Positions 22,560 through 33,934 of a stretch of 64,000 nucleotides of DNA are shown here, piece after piece (positions within the stretch are counted from its first letter, which is position 1; each line of letters opens with the position of its first letter). The translations under genes and the position numbers were made by a program. This DNA comes from Dermacentor variabilis. Its lineage: Eukaryota > Arthropoda > Arachnida > Ixodida > Ixodidae. The stretch covers positions 53,320,255 through 53,384,254 of the forward strand of contig NC_134576.1 in assembly GCF_050947875.1 (NCBI RefSeq), given 5' to 3'. Below the pieces are notes generated by a model. It was not told where the DNA came from, ran no database searches, and saw only the letters and a program-made list of their open reading frames with translations.

Positions 22560-23700
22560 GTTCAGGCTGAATTCCAGAGACTTGACACGTCTTCAGCCCC
22601 CAGTATGGAAGGGGTACATAACAAGACACTACGGAATATAGAAGCTCAATCTGTTGCGGCCCTTACCGAATACTTTAACGGGTGCTTGCAAAGAGGCACC
22701 CACCCACCGGAATGGAAGAGATCAAAGTCGTTTTCATACCTGAATCTGGGAGACATATGCTCACCTCTAACCTCATAGCCATCGCTGACCTCTTCTGTTG
22801 GCAAACTGATGGAACACGTACTCCAGACCAGCCTCTACCGGTACCTAAAAAGCAATGATCTGATGCCCACCTGCATGTTTGGATTTCGTCCTGGGCATTC
22901 CACACAGGACGTCTTCTTACAGCTAAACCATCACAAGCGAACGACACAAAAGGTATCCTACGTGCGGATCTTACTAAGGCATTTGATAATGTTGCAGACT
23001 CAGCTGCCTACAAAGCCTTGCAACGTTGGAAGTCGGCGCCAGGATGTACAACTACAGTCGATATTTCCTCAGCCTCCGCAGAGCCGCACTTACTTTCGGC
23101 GATCACCGCCTCCCAGGTATCATACCGGGGGCACGAGGTACGCCCCAGGGAGCCGTCCTTTGCCCTACATCATTCAACATAGCACTTCTTCACCTACCCC
23201 AAGAACTAGCTCAAATACCCGACATCAATTTCAGCCTCTGCGGCGATGACATCACTTTTTCGGCAAACCGAGGCAGTTACGCCAAAATTGAACAAAACCT
23301 ACAATTCGCGCTAACCATCATCGACACATATGAACGCGAGCGTGGCCTCACCTGCTCCGCCTGAAAATCGGAGCTATTTCTCTACCGCGACAAGCAATAT
23401 TCAGTCATTGCTCCCATCATCCTTACGCTAGGTACCAATGCCGTCTCACTAGTATCCAAAATCCGCGTGCTAGGGCTTGTTCTCCACTATCGTGGCGTGC
23501 ACGAAGAAGTCAAAAAGACTGCAACACACGCTCAACAGAGCACCCCGCTGATTCGTCCCATAGCGAACCGCCGGGCTGGCTTACGCGAGGGAAACACGCT
23601 TCGCCTCACCCAGGCTTACATCGTGAGCCTCAGCGCATATGCTCTTCGATACCTACCCCTCGATTTCCTCTTCAAGACATTCAAGTGCACCCGGTTCTGA
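22560..23700 (+). pseudogene. LINE reverse transcriptase remnant
   Basis: Blocks in several frames: MFGFRPGHSTQDVFLQL, then ILRADLTKAFDNVA at about 22,965, then GARGTPQGAVLCPTSFNIAL, then SLCGDDITFSAN at about 23,235 (catalytic DD kept, Tyr changed to Cys). A final block has NRRAGLREGNTLRLTQAYIV. Stops at 23,364 and 23,700 break it. Confidence 0.85.
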
Positions 23701-23759
23701 TGACATTACTTATCCTACCTAGCGCCATCTAGGCCCTCGAGCGACTGAAGAACTTCTGG

Positions 23760-25005
23760 CTTTATACAATCTCTCTTGGTCCTCGGGAACTGTGCCTGCA
23801 CACTGGAAGATAAGCAAAATCGTGACATTATTGAAACCAGGCAAGACATTCCATGCTATGCTTTCCTACAGACCTGTGGCGCTTGCCACTTGCATAAGTA
23901 AAACAATGGAACGCATGATTTTTACGCGCCTGGAGTGGTTTTTGGAGAAGCTTAATATATATACAGACGCAATGACAGGTTTCCGAAAGGGTAGGTCGTC
24001 AATCGACAGCGTCATTGACCTAGTAACAACTTTTGAACATCATAAACGTCGCAGTGGATTAACGGTTGCTGTCTTTCTAGATATCAAGGATGCTTTTGAC
24101 AACGTTCTACATGATGCAATTTTAGGTGCCCTAGAATAATTTGGCGCTGGGGGACGTATGCATCAGTGGATAGCCAGCTATCTTCAAGAGAGAACGATAT
24201 TCATGAAAACTGCAGATGGTGAAACAAAGAACCACCCCGTCTATCGTGGAGTGCCTCAAGAAGATGTATTCAGCCCAACCGTATTTAATATAGTTCTCAT
24301 TGAACTGGTCAAAGAACACGCAGGCACAGTCTCAGTCTCTGTGTACGCAGCCGACATCTGCATATGGACCATAAGCTTAACGCGCTTGCAAGTGCAAACG
24401 AAGCTGCAGCGTGCGGTGTCAATAACATCGACATACTTAAACAGCCGCGGACTGCAGCTCTCACTGAAAAAAGTGTAACCATGGCATTTGCACAGAAGTC
24501 AACGGCTTCCTACTCCGTCAGGATTAGTGGGAAGATTATACCCTCAGTTACGCACTAAAAGTTTCTCGGAGTCATCATCGATCGTGACTTATCTTGGTCG
24601 AAGCACCTCTCTGGATTAAGGAAAAAGCTGCACAGCTTTACTTAGATCATTCGACATATGTCTAGAAAATCAAGGGGGCCATCCAAGTCATCTGTTCTGC
24701 AGCTCCACCAGGCACTTTTTGTTGGTTACTTCCGCTACAGTGCGCCTGTACTTTCTCGGGTTAGCACAACTGCTGTACGCACACTTGAAAGTGCTCAGGC
24801 TCGCGCACTGAGAATTTGCCTAGGACTACCACGATGTGCGTCTACTTGGGGCACTATTGCAGAGGCCCGTGCGTGCCCAGCTCAAGTATATTTGCAACAT
24901 GAGCCATTGCGAGTGCATTTAAGGCTACTGACTAGACACATCAATCATCCACTCACGAGCGTCACAAGCCTATGGCCTGTGTCCGCCTACTCAGAAGCCG
25001 TGTAG
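23760..25005 (+). pseudogene. I-clade LINE reverse transcriptase remnant
   Basis: KISKIVTLLKPGK and SYRPVALATCISKTMERMI, then MTGFRKGRSSIDSVIDL, then VAVFLDIKDAFDNVLHD (first catalytic Asp kept). After a stop, RGVPQEDVFSPTVFNIVL and VSVYAADICIW at about 24,340, where YADD is expected; one catalytic Asp is Ala. The thumb continues to 25,005 with SAQARALRICLGLPR. Confidence 0.9.
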
Positions 25006-25172
25006 TCGCAGCAAGACTTATTGCCGTCAGACTTCGAACCGTATGACATACACGAAGTTCCCCTCTAGACGATGGTAAAGCCAACGGTGAGACTCTCAAT
25101 CCCTCGAATAACGAAGAAGTCGAGAATGCCGCTTGCTAGGCTCAAGCATTTCGCGCTATCATACTTACTTAC

Positions 25173-25838
25173 ATGTATGTATATTACGAACATGTTTTAA
25201 CAGATGGTTCTGTGACACAGAACTCTTCCGCGGCGGCCTACACGGTGCCAGGAATGGGGATCGCACAACGGTGCAAGATAGGACACAGGACGTCGTCTAC
25301 AGCAGCTGAGTTGACCGGATTTCGAGAAGCACTTCGCTGCATACTGCAACAGAGTCTTGAGAAGTGGACAGTGTTCTGTGACTCAAAACCAGCGCTGCAG
25401 CGCATCAGCAATTATATGAATGACAGAACCGCATATAGACCTCTAGTTTATGACATCATGTCTCTGCTTGCTGAGGCGTTTCATTCCAGGCATACCATCG
25501 TGCTGCAGTGGATTCCTGGCCATTGTGGAATAGCTGGAAACGAACAGGTTGACGCGGAAGCAAAAAAGGCGCACACTGACGGAACCATTATAAAAATTCA
25601 TTTTTCCCGGTATGACATTAGCGCCTTGCTCCATACCTCTATTAAAACTTCCACTGCGCGACATTGGCACAACGCCGAACATCGACAAGAGCGCCTCCAT
25701 AGACTTGACGCTGTATTACAATTCCGGCTTCCACTTTGGTTGCGGAGAAGCCAGGAAACACTCATTCATCGATTACGGCTGGGTGTGGCCAGACACCCAC
25801 CGATACCTTCACAAGATTGGACAAGCATGGGACCCTGA
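25173..25838 (+). pseudogene. I-clade LINE RNase H, domain open
   Basis: A 221-codon frame. The catalytic acidic residues are all visible: LTDGSV (Asp), TAAELTGFREAL (Glu), VFCDSKPALQ (Asp) and GNEQVDAEAKK (Asp). The WIPGHCGIAGN block is also present. RNase H would remove template RNA. The domain is intact in isolation, but the enclosing ORF is broken upstream and just downstream, so expression as a functional protein is unlikely. Confidence 0.85.
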
Positions 25839-26169
25839 ATGTAGCTCTCGAGACAATAGCTCACGTACTTTGCGTGTGCCCTGAATATGCGGCCGAACGA
25901 AGAACACTCAAATCTACTGTTGACAGCTTGGACTCCGCCCCTTTTCAGAAGAAAAGCTTTTGGGCGCGTGGAGGAGTGTTGACTGTGCCCAACGTACCAT
26001 AAAATCACTTTTGAACTTTTTTAAGTGGAACTGGTTTAGACGATCGCCCCTAGACGCTGTGACACGTGCAGCCAGTGCGAAATGTGTTTGCGCAATAACT
26101 TTTTGTGGCAAGATTACTTTTTGTATGGACAAAGTTACTCTTACGTGTATTGCGTCTACAGTGCGCATC

Positions 26170-26455
26170 CGCATATCGTGGCGAATCGTACTGCTCGCTA
26201 CCGCACATGCTTTGGCAATGCTACGCGTTAAGCGGCACGAAGTTTAGCAAAGAGGAAGACTGGGTGGACGCCCTGCGAAGCGACGACCACCAGACCCAGC
26301 TCCGGGCCGTCCAGAGGGCTCACGAAAGGGCAGAGGCTCACGGGCTTCCCGTCCCAACGTGGGTGCGGCCCGCGACCCCTGCAGACCAATAAACCAAGAG
26401 TGGGTGGGGAGGGGTTCCTCGGGACTCAATAAAGTTATTTCCTCCTCCTCCAATA
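26170..26455 (+). mobile_element. LINE 3' terminal fragment with TCC tail
   Basis: The frame has LPHMLWQCYAL, the Cys/His end of an I/R1-type ORF2, then DDHQTQLRAVQRAHERAEAH and PTWVRPATPADQ to the stop near 26,391. The 3' end follows: CTCAATAAAGTTATTTCC and a short TCC repeat. Confidence 0.8.
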
Positions 26456-26520
26456 TTGTCGCTTTTTAGTATTTAAAGAGCGACCAGGAAGGTTGGCATG
26501 TTTGTATAGGGAAAGCTTCG

Positions 26521-27594
26521 ATAAAATTTTGCTTGCGCACGGCGTTCAGCAGCTAATGTTTTCTATTAATAAATCAGTAGCTTCTGAACACGTTGCAATG
26601 TGGCGAGCGCGGTTTTTTTTGTCCAGGCTCCTCCCCGCTCACCTCACAACCATTCTTCGCTAGCTGTCTAAGTTGTGCAAGAGCCCCCAAAACCATATGG
26701 AAGAAAAGCCCTCAAGACAGCTGTGACGAGAGCGTAGAAGACCTTGAGTAGAAAGCATAAAGAAGCCATAGCACAAGCACTGTCATATATTCGAAAGCAT
26801 CTACATACCATAAAACTTTCTAGATAACATCAACGTCTACCAATTCTTGTATTGTATGGAATCTGTTCTTTTTCATCCTCAGTTTATTCTTAATCATAAA
26901 GCACAGTTTATTTCGAAAAAGATATTGGGGCCCCGAACGAGTGAGGTGGCATTTTTTTTTATTCGGCAATCATGTAACATCTCTTTCATGGACTTCATAT
27001 TAGCTAGGGCAGGAATTCTTCAGTCTGGTACTTCTGCCAGGCGCTCCGTTTCATCCACAAGAGGTACCTTGTCTTCTCCTGTCCCCTTGTCGGGGTTACT
27101 GCACAAACAAAAAGCAAGCAAACGTCAAATCACGGACAGAGAGCAGGGCCTTACATTCTTTCTAAATATTTAGGCAGGACTCCTTTTTCTAGTTTATCGT
27201 AAAGTTCTCTCCCTAGGATAATCTCATTGGTACGAAATGAACATGTATGCATCAAATTAAAATACTTAAGGTGCGTGTGTTTCAAAGGACTATACATGCG
27301 TATTTTCTATGTGCTAAATATTCAAACGTTCGAATAATGAATGTAACGCTCATTCGCTTCAATTCTCAAATCGAATCTTCACTATTCCATTAAATCATCA
27401 AAAGAAATAGCCACCATATGGAAGTATAGATATTACTCGAACACTACGCGACTGCCGTACGTCGTGGTCTCCTCAAACACCAATTGCCAGTAGGTATACA
27501 CGTACTAGATCACAAGGCTTTGCTCTCAAAATCATACATTTCCCGGTACACAAGGTCACTCAATAAAATTTTGCTTGCACACGGCGTTCAGCAG
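26521..27594. repeat. 32-bp direct repeats 1,042 bp apart
   Basis: 26,521-26,552 and 27,563-27,594 both read ATAAAATTTTGCTTGC followed by CACGGCGTTCAGCAG, with one mismatch. They bracket the candidate last exon of the host gene. Origin unknown. Confidence 0.9.
27020..27098 (-). CDS. candidate last coding exon of an unassigned host gene
   Basis: On the minus strand a pyrimidine-rich tract ending TTGTTTGTGCAG precedes the exon. One base completes a codon, then 25 codons (NPDKGTGEDKVPLVDETERL and five more) run to a TGA. The acidic tail looks like a protein C-terminus. Downstream on the same strand are AATAAA signals at 26,958-26,963, 26,907-26,912 and 26,883-26,888. The one-base start phase fits the two-base end of the exon at 27,955-28,055. 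No family was recognised. Confidence 0.5.
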
Positions 27595-27954
27595 TGAATA
27601 ATCTTTCGTATTCTTGATAAATGCAGCTGTTGTGTCTTCTCATTGGCCGCGAAGGTATGCACATGATCAGTTTCTGCATCACGTTATCTTTATTCCTTTA
27701 CGATAATCCATGGCCGTGTATGGTAGAAAGAGTTTCGAATTTGACAACAGTCTGTTTATTAGGTAAGAATGCTTCATTTGTAATTTTAAAGGAGTACGCT
27801 TTGATGCACTGTTTAATAGCAGGGAATTCTATCGTTATGAATACCTGGATGTGAAAATAGTTAATGCGGAGTTAGTGGCCGCTCATTATGTACAATCTGT
27901 GTTTCTACCTGTTGCCTTAATATGATGGAAAGCACGCATTATCCTAAGACGTAC

Positions 27955-28055
27955 CTCAGGTATTCCAGATCCCTGTGTAGAAGTGGATCGAAATCCTTTG
28001 CCGAATCGATGAACAGTCCCACAAAGTTCACAGAATGATTGCGGTGGTAAAATGC
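27955..28055 (-). CDS. candidate internal exon of the same host gene
   Basis: Flanked by a strong acceptor (TTTCTCTCTTTCTTGTAG) and a strong donor (CTGAG then GTACGT). It is 101 bp, opening in phase 0 and leaving two bases. The reading in that phase includes NHSVNFVGLFIDSAKDFDP. A second open phase exists, but it would hit an immediate stop in the next exon, so this phase is preferred. No known domain. Confidence 0.5.
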
Positions 28056-28259
28056 CTACAAGAAAGAGAGAAATAATGATTCATTGCACATGGACTGACA
28101 CTACACTTGCTCAATTTAATATCGAAGAGAGCGGATGGCAAAATTTTAGCACTTCACTAATGCTAACCGTGTGTACTGCACATAAAATACACTACTTCTG
28201 TTATGCCTCTTATGTGGTATGGTTACATATTCTGAGAAATAAAAAGTTATTCTACCTGT

Positions 28260-29600
28260 AACAATGGCCTCATGCTTGGGATTTGTGCATACGTTTAGTA
28301 GAATTATTTTATTTTATTATTATATTTTTGTTACCTTTCCGAAAAAATCTCATCCACAATAAAACGCGATTACACTCCCAGGGTTAGATCTCATTCTCAT
28401 CCATAAATGTGGACAAGGAAACAGTCGTCATCATGACTAAATTGGCGCAGCATCACACGTGCAATGTGGAGGATGCAAGTTCAACTGCGAAGAAACATTG
28501 CAAGTTGAATTTTTCTGCTGCAAAGTTCCTAATACCTTGCGTGTCGAAAACGAAACAAAATAAAAAAATGATAAAAAATTATTTTTGACAGGAAGCATAA
28601 GCAAAACGTTAGTTATTTGTTTCCTAGTGAAACCAAAACATTCGTTATCGGTTTTCGGTTTATTGAGAAAATCGGCGATATGAAACAACCGACGCCAGTC
28701 AAGATCAGCACTAGCCCGCATCTCAGGGGTCCACATAAGCATGTATCTCAGGCAAGGATTGGGCGAGCGAGAACCGATCGAGAGCTCCACTAGCTTAAAC
28801 CTGCCGTTTGGTGCACAAACCGATAGGCATTGTCATCAAAACCCACAGTTTGCGCGCTGTAGATCCTATGGTTTCATTTTATAAGCGTACAGCTCTTTCT
28901 TACCGCAATTTTAGCATTCGTTTATGTTCGTTTGTTTCATTGGAACAGCCACCTGGCATTACCGTTAGCACACTCGATGAAGTGCTGCTTGCATGCTCAG
29001 GCACTGAGCATGATCTTCGACTTCATACTTTCTTACAGAGAAAAATTTAATGTTAATTTGCTTCGAAAATTTGGACATCGGAGCCAAAACCGTTATGAGC
29101 CGTTAAGTATCATTTTTTTCCGAAGCTGAACCGGAACGAAACTTTATACAATGTGGCGAAACTAAAACCACGATGAGAAACGTTTCGTTCCGACAGCTTG
29201 CTAGTTATACCTTTATAAATTCTGCGTTCAAACTGGTAACAAAATTTGTCCCATGTTTTCATTGGCTGCTTTCACTAGACAATACCATGGCTATGGCTAC
29301 CAATACTATGGTCAATAAAACCTGGTCTCCCTTCGGAATAGTGTCGGCGAAGCCTGCGCCACCTGTGCTTACTACAGCGCTATTCAGAGAGTCTGACAGT
29401 GGGGATGTACATTCGTCAAACGGTAATGTAGGCTTGCTAAAAAAGCTTGGCGAGGCTGCAAGCCTCGCGTATAGCATCAAGGAAATCAGTAAATGCTCGT
29501 AATAAATATTTACTGAAGACAAATGCACAGCTTCTTTGAAGTCAACCACTGCTACGGACCATCAAGCGTTATGATATATATCATTATGTTATTATATACT
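28260..29600. other. AT-rich DNA, no firm gene
   Basis: Contains short open stretches on both strands (minus 28,437-28,790; plus 29,173-29,502) without a recognised domain. On the minus strand around 29,350-29,470 there are acceptor- and donor-like sites (AGGCTTGCAG, GTAAGC), but their phases do not join the neighbouring candidate exons cleanly. Confidence 0.35.
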
Positions 29601-29639
29601 ATATATACTTATATATTATTCAACAATACATCATATTCA

Positions 29640-30720
29640 CACTATCAAACAGGTAATAGACAAATGTGCAGAATATAATCAATCCTTATATGTAGCTTTC
29701 ATTGATTACGAGAAAGCGTCTGATTCAGGCGAAACCTCAGCAGTCATGGAATGTCAGCCGTATCTAAAAATACTGAACGCTATCTATAGCAGCTCAAGAG
29801 CCATAGTAGTCCTCCATAAAGAGCGCAACAATATCACAATAAAGAAAGGCGTCACGCCGGGAAATACGATCTCTCCAATGCTGTTCACAGCGTGTTTACA
29901 GGAGGTATTCAGAGGCCTGGATTGGGAAGAATTGGGGATAAGAGTTAATGGAGAATACCTTAGTGACTAGCGCTTCGCTGATGATATTGCCTTGCTTAGT
30001 AACTCAGGAGACCAATTGCAATGCATGCCCACTGACCTGGAGAGACAAAGCAGAAGGGTCGGTCTAAAAATTAATCTGCAGAAAACTAAAGTAATGTTTA
30101 ACAGTCTCGGAAGAGAACAGCTGTTTACGATAGGTAGCAAGACACTGGAAGTGGTAAACGATTCATCTACTTAGAGCAGGTAGTGACCGCGGACCCCGAT
30201 CATGAGACTGAAATAATCAGAAGAATAAGAATGGGGTGGGGTGCATCTGGCAGGCATTCTCAGATCATGAACAGCAGATTGCCATTATCCCTCAAGAGAA
30301 GGGTATATAACAGCTGTGTATTACCAGTACTCACGTACGGGACAGAAACCTGGAGGCTTACGAAAAGGGTTCTACTTAAATTGAGGAAGACGCAACGAGC
30401 TATGGAATGAAGAATGATGGGTATAACGTTAAGGGATAGGAAAAGAATAGATGGGTGAGGGAACAAACGCGAGTTAATGACTTCTTAGTTGAAATCAAGA
30501 AAAGGAAATGGGCATGGACAGGATGTGTAATGAGGAGGGAAGATAAACGATGGTCATTAAGTGTTACGGACTGGATTCCAAGGGAAGTGAAGCGTAGCAG
30601 GGGGCGGCAGAAAGTTAGGTTTGCAAGTTTGCAGGGACGACATGGCCACAATTAGTACATGACCGAGATAGTTGAATGGCAGAGGCCTTTGCCATGCAGT
30701 GAGCGAAACCAGGCTGAGGA
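29640..30720 (+). mobile_element. RTE-type LINE, 5'-truncated RT fragment
   Basis: The RT starts within its catalytic core: YVAFIDYEKASDS (first Asp), KGVTPGNTISPMLFTACL, then RFADDIALLSNSGDQL with an intact F-A-D-D. The C-terminal conserved run has PVLTYGTETWRLTK and the terminal KKRKWAWTGCVMRREDKRWS. The 3' end (CAGAGGCCTTTGCCATGCAG) is typical of RTE elements and is followed by an AT microsatellite tail. At least four stops or shifts occur. Confidence 0.9.
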
Positions 30721-30722
30721 AG

Positions 30723-30723
30723 C

Positions 30724-30774
<51 letters not shown>

Positions 30775-30812
30775 GATCACGCACACATATATACACATAC
30801 ACGACCGCCACA

Positions 30813-30893
<81 letters not shown>

Positions 30894-30895
30894 CA
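30723..30895. repeat. two AT microsatellites
   Basis: Runs of AT dinucleotides at about 30,727-30,770 and 30,816-30,892, separated by a short CA-rich spacer. The first directly follows the RTE 3' end. Frames of alternating Tyr-Ile here are artefacts. Confidence 0.95.
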
Positions 30896-30999
30896 TCGTG
30901 TGGCGGTCCACGTCTACAAGACGTTAAAATACGCCCAAATCAATTATGGAGACGCTACGAAATGCATGTTGTTGCTTATTGTATGGAGCATATCACAGT

Positions 31000-31640
31000 T
31001 TATCCTGGTTGACTGCATAATTAGGACACATTATTTAACATCGCAAGTAGTAGCATGCATAAATCAAAATTTTCTTTGTCAGAGCGAGAACGCACACTTT
31101 TCCAAAGCAAAATCAAATACCCTCTTACAAAGCATAATAAATTCAAATAGGCACGCAATATACTGCAACAGTATGCAGTGTAGGAGCAAGTGGCGTTCGT
31201 TGATATGTAGTAGCTTTATGGTGAGTTGAAAAAAAATCGGAGCAGTACGCAATTTTGCCGGTTTCCTTAAAGTTTGCCGGCCAATCAAACGTGCACACGT
31301 CGTATGCACCTCATCGGCGACTTTCGTGGAAACAAAGCAAGCAGCGTCTGGGGTTGACTAAAACATTCAGGCAACCATGTTCCCACAACGTTAATTATGA
31401 TTAATGGTGGAAACAGTCCAATCACGCCCTCGAAACAGGCAAAATTGCAAGGCAAGCGATTGCAATAAGAATGGCGCTAGAATTTCGTACGATATGAGCC
31501 CTTAAGCCCAGCAGATGAAAATTTGGAAAGCAGAGAAAAAAAAATTGTGCATTGCCACTTGGCGCCCATACATAAACGAACGAGATATGCGGCGTGAGGC
31601 GCGCTAAGTAAGAAACCCCGAGAGTCAGAGCACTGAACTT
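31000..31640. other. no supported gene
   Basis: AT-rich intronic or intergenic DNA with no recognised coding domain. Confidence 0.4.
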
Positions 31641-31645
31641 CGAAC

Positions 31646-31682
31646 GTTGTCCCCACCTTCATTCACTGAAGGTGGGGACAAC
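31646..31682. repeat. perfect 16-bp inverted repeat, 5-nt loop
   Basis: GTTGTCCCCACCTTCA at 31,646-31,661 is followed by TTCAC and its exact reverse complement at 31,667-31,682. Confidence 0.95.
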
Positions 31683-31974
31683 TCCACTCCCTCCCCACTC
31701 CGCTCAACGGCACTGACATTGGTCCGCACCCCTTCCCCCTGTCCCAACCCTCTAGTGACGCTACTTATAAGCCGCTTTACTCTACGAATGCCGCATTCGT
31801 CCCATGGTGGCCCTGCTTATAACATTGATCCCGCTGTGGTTACCTCACATGTCTTATCATTCTTGATGAGCACCTGTAGAATAGGCTGAAATTGATAACA
31901 AGCTGACATAACATGGCGAACACAAATACAACAGTGCTTAAATGCTCAATTTTAGAAGCGAAACGCTTTCTTAC

Positions 31975-32067
31975 TAGTTTCTTCAGGCTCTCACTCGTCT
32001 CAATGTAGAAAATCCTGCCGTCGCACACAAAGTGGGTGAGTCTACCAAGCTCCTTCTCAGGGCATAT
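31975..32067 (-). CDS. candidate internal exon of the host gene
   Basis: A 93-bp phase 0-0 exon. The acceptor TACGATTTCCAG precedes it and the donor GTAAGA follows. The 31 codons read ICPEKELGRLTHFVCDGRIF and on to ETSESLKKL. It joins in phase with the 32,456-32,584 exon before it and the 27,955-28,055 exon after it. Identity unknown. Confidence 0.5.
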
Positions 32068-32455
32068 CTGGAAATCGTATTAAGGCACGGTAAATGTATT
32101 TATGCATTTTAAACACTGACAATATATCAGTTCATGACGAATGTTATTTGCGCGCCCTTCTTATTTTAGTACCCTTCTAACCTATATCAGTGTTTTCTAC
32201 ATCGAATCTCCGACTGAACAATCTATCTCACTTGTACATTCAACTCTAAAGCAAATCTACAGCAAGGCTTTTCTTAATTTATGCTCTTTCTCTGTAATTA
32301 TGCTCATGGTGAGCAGTGGTAGTTATAACTAGCAAGGATCCTTCGCATTTCTGTTAGCATTTAAACAGCTTTGTGTACAAAGTTTTACTCGTAACAAAAC
32401 ACGATTAGGAAAACCAGAATAGGATTAAATAGCAAAATTTCCGGAGGCAGTATAC

Positions 32456-32584
32456 CTTAGTCGCGTCCTTAGTGGCGGCTGTACAAAGTAGGTTGCCTTC
32501 CTCAACCGTCTGCTCCACAACAGCGGCTGTTGTGGCCAAGGCAACAGGGTGATCTTCAATCTTCCGGAACCTTGTTGCGATGGC
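32456..32584 (-). CDS. candidate internal exon of the host gene
   Basis: A 129-bp (43-codon) phase 0-0 exon with acceptor CATTGTTTTCTTCCAAG and donor ACTAAG then GTATAC. The reading has RFRKIEDHPVALATTAAVVE and ends TAATKDATK, a likely helical segment. The open frame extends upstream to about 32,673, so a longer exon is possible. No domain recognised. Confidence 0.5.
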
Positions 32585-33032
32585 CTTGGAAGAAAACAAT
32601 GAGAGCGTTTTCAACCAAAACTCGGGCTCGATGTCATCGCCAAATAAGGTACCATAGGGAAAATGCAGATTTTGACATGAGGGAAATTACAAATTAACAA
32701 GTTTTGGATGTTGTTGTCGGTACGCCAATGCATTCGCAATTTATTGCAAAAGGATATTTTAAAACATAATCAACGAAGGAATATTTATGTGCTTTTCAAA
32801 AGAAACAACGGACTGCATAAATAAGTACATGGTGTCGCGTAGGCGTACGTTATAAATAAAAGTTGACCCAAAGAAGTTGAGTTTCTGGATTGTACCTGGC
32901 AAACCCAATATCTGACTGTGGGATGGAGGTCAACGAATGAGTGAACGAAACTTTTTTTTGCATAAATGCAATAAGGTCCCCCGTCCCCCTCGCGAGGAAG
33001 GGGGGCACGAGCTTTGGCTGCAAGACAGCAAC

Positions 33033-33254
33033 CTAGAGCTAGAGTCCTCGCTCTTTTTATGATTTTCAGGCTGAACGCCGCCAAATGTTCCGTAGCTGTG
33101 GCTCGCAACGTCTCAAACGCATCTCTCCAACGGACAAAGTTCGTTGGAGAGGTGCGAGCAGCTTGATTATATATTGTCTCTTTATGTTTTGAGCGGCTAG
33201 ACAGGCCCAAAGAGTTTATTTTTGGTATGTGCTCCACGTCTTCATCAATTAGGT
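33033..33254 (-). CDS. possible exon, 74 codons, weak donor
   Basis: The minus-strand frame has EDVEHIPKINSLGLSSRSKH and NFVRWRDAFETLRATATEHL. It follows a pyrimidine-rich acceptor-like site (CACTGTAG) but ends at a weak GTTGCT donor. Its phases do not fit the neighbouring candidate exons. It could belong to another gene or to an unrecognised transposase. It abuts the mariner-like end at 33,268. Confidence 0.3.
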
Positions 33255-33267
33255 CTACAGTGTAGTA

Positions 33268-33600
33268 CGAGGGGGAATCGGAAAGTCCTTGGCCCTATTT
33301 TTCATCAAAATACCGCACATACATCTAATTACCATTATACGTAGTACTCTACGTACCCTACCCTATTTTTCCTCATAGGAAATCATAGCACTAAATTTAA
33401 GATGCCCCTGTCGTCAGTCAGCGAGGCACACGGCCTCCCCAGACGCTCATTGTCATGCAAGTCTTCCCAACCTTTTTCGAACTCGCAACACCACACCTCA
33501 TAGTTCTCAAAGCGAGACACCTTCCCCGTACGTCGGCCACATTTCACTGTGGATGTCGATGGGCATTCGTCCCTTGCTCCATAGAAAGCCAATCATGCTT
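33268..33600 (-). mobile_element. mariner-like transposase N-terminal fragment
   Basis: Minus-strand frames show MIGFLWSKGRMPIDIHSEMW, then ENYEVWCCEFEKGWEDLHDN and RLGRPCASLTDD. These match the HTH/GRP region of mariner transposases, where the domain binds the terminal repeats. The left end (about 33,268, TACGAGGGGGAATCGGAAAG) looks like a mariner terminal repeat. The catalytic DD[D/E] part is missing, so this is a short deleted copy. Confidence 0.65.
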
Positions 33601-33930
33601 GGATGGGTGGAGCGGTTATCTTGTTGTTCTTCAATAGTCTTTCTTTCAGCTGACAGCAGCGCCGTGGAGCTACCGGCAGATAAGCCCGAGCAGTTAAGGC
33701 GGGGCCGATTCCAGAAAGGTCCACCGCAAGGAATGAATATGTTGACTTGGCATTTGCAGAAGTGATTTGGCTCAAAAATAGGGGCAAGGACTTTGATTCG
33801 CTCTTGTACTAGACGGTACACCCAATTGCTTTCCTTATACTTACTGCTTGGCTTCTGGTATAGATGGACTTGGATGGATGGAGCGGTTATCTTGTTTTTC
33901 TTCAAGAAGCGCCTTTCTTTGAAGGCATAA
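33598..33930. repeat. direct repeats of ~60 bp, 271-bp period
   Basis: CTTGGATGG-TGGAGCGGTTATCTTGTT occurs at about 33,598-33,660 and again at about 33,869-33,930. Confidence 0.85.
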
Positions 33931-33934
33931 TTCA

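Larger units (their letters stand above)
21606..23700 (+). mobile_element. I/R1-type LINE fragment with endonuclease and RT
   Basis: 5'-truncated within the endonuclease and 3'-truncated after the RT. Shared order and motifs mark it as a non-LTR element. Multiple stops make it inactive. It abuts the CR1 copy at 5' and another LINE at about 23,705. Confidence 0.9.
23705..25960 (+). mobile_element. I-clade LINE fragment, RT plus RNase H
   Basis: Begins inside RT and runs through RNase H to a Cys/His tail (HVLCVCPEYAAERR). An RNase H domain downstream of RT is characteristic of the I group of non-LTR elements. It ends in unassigned sequence before another LINE 3' end. Confidence 0.9.

Noticed and set aside
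30659..31012. Open frames of alternating Tyr-Ile over the AT repeats
   Set aside because: Pure dinucleotide repeat translation with no coding meaning.
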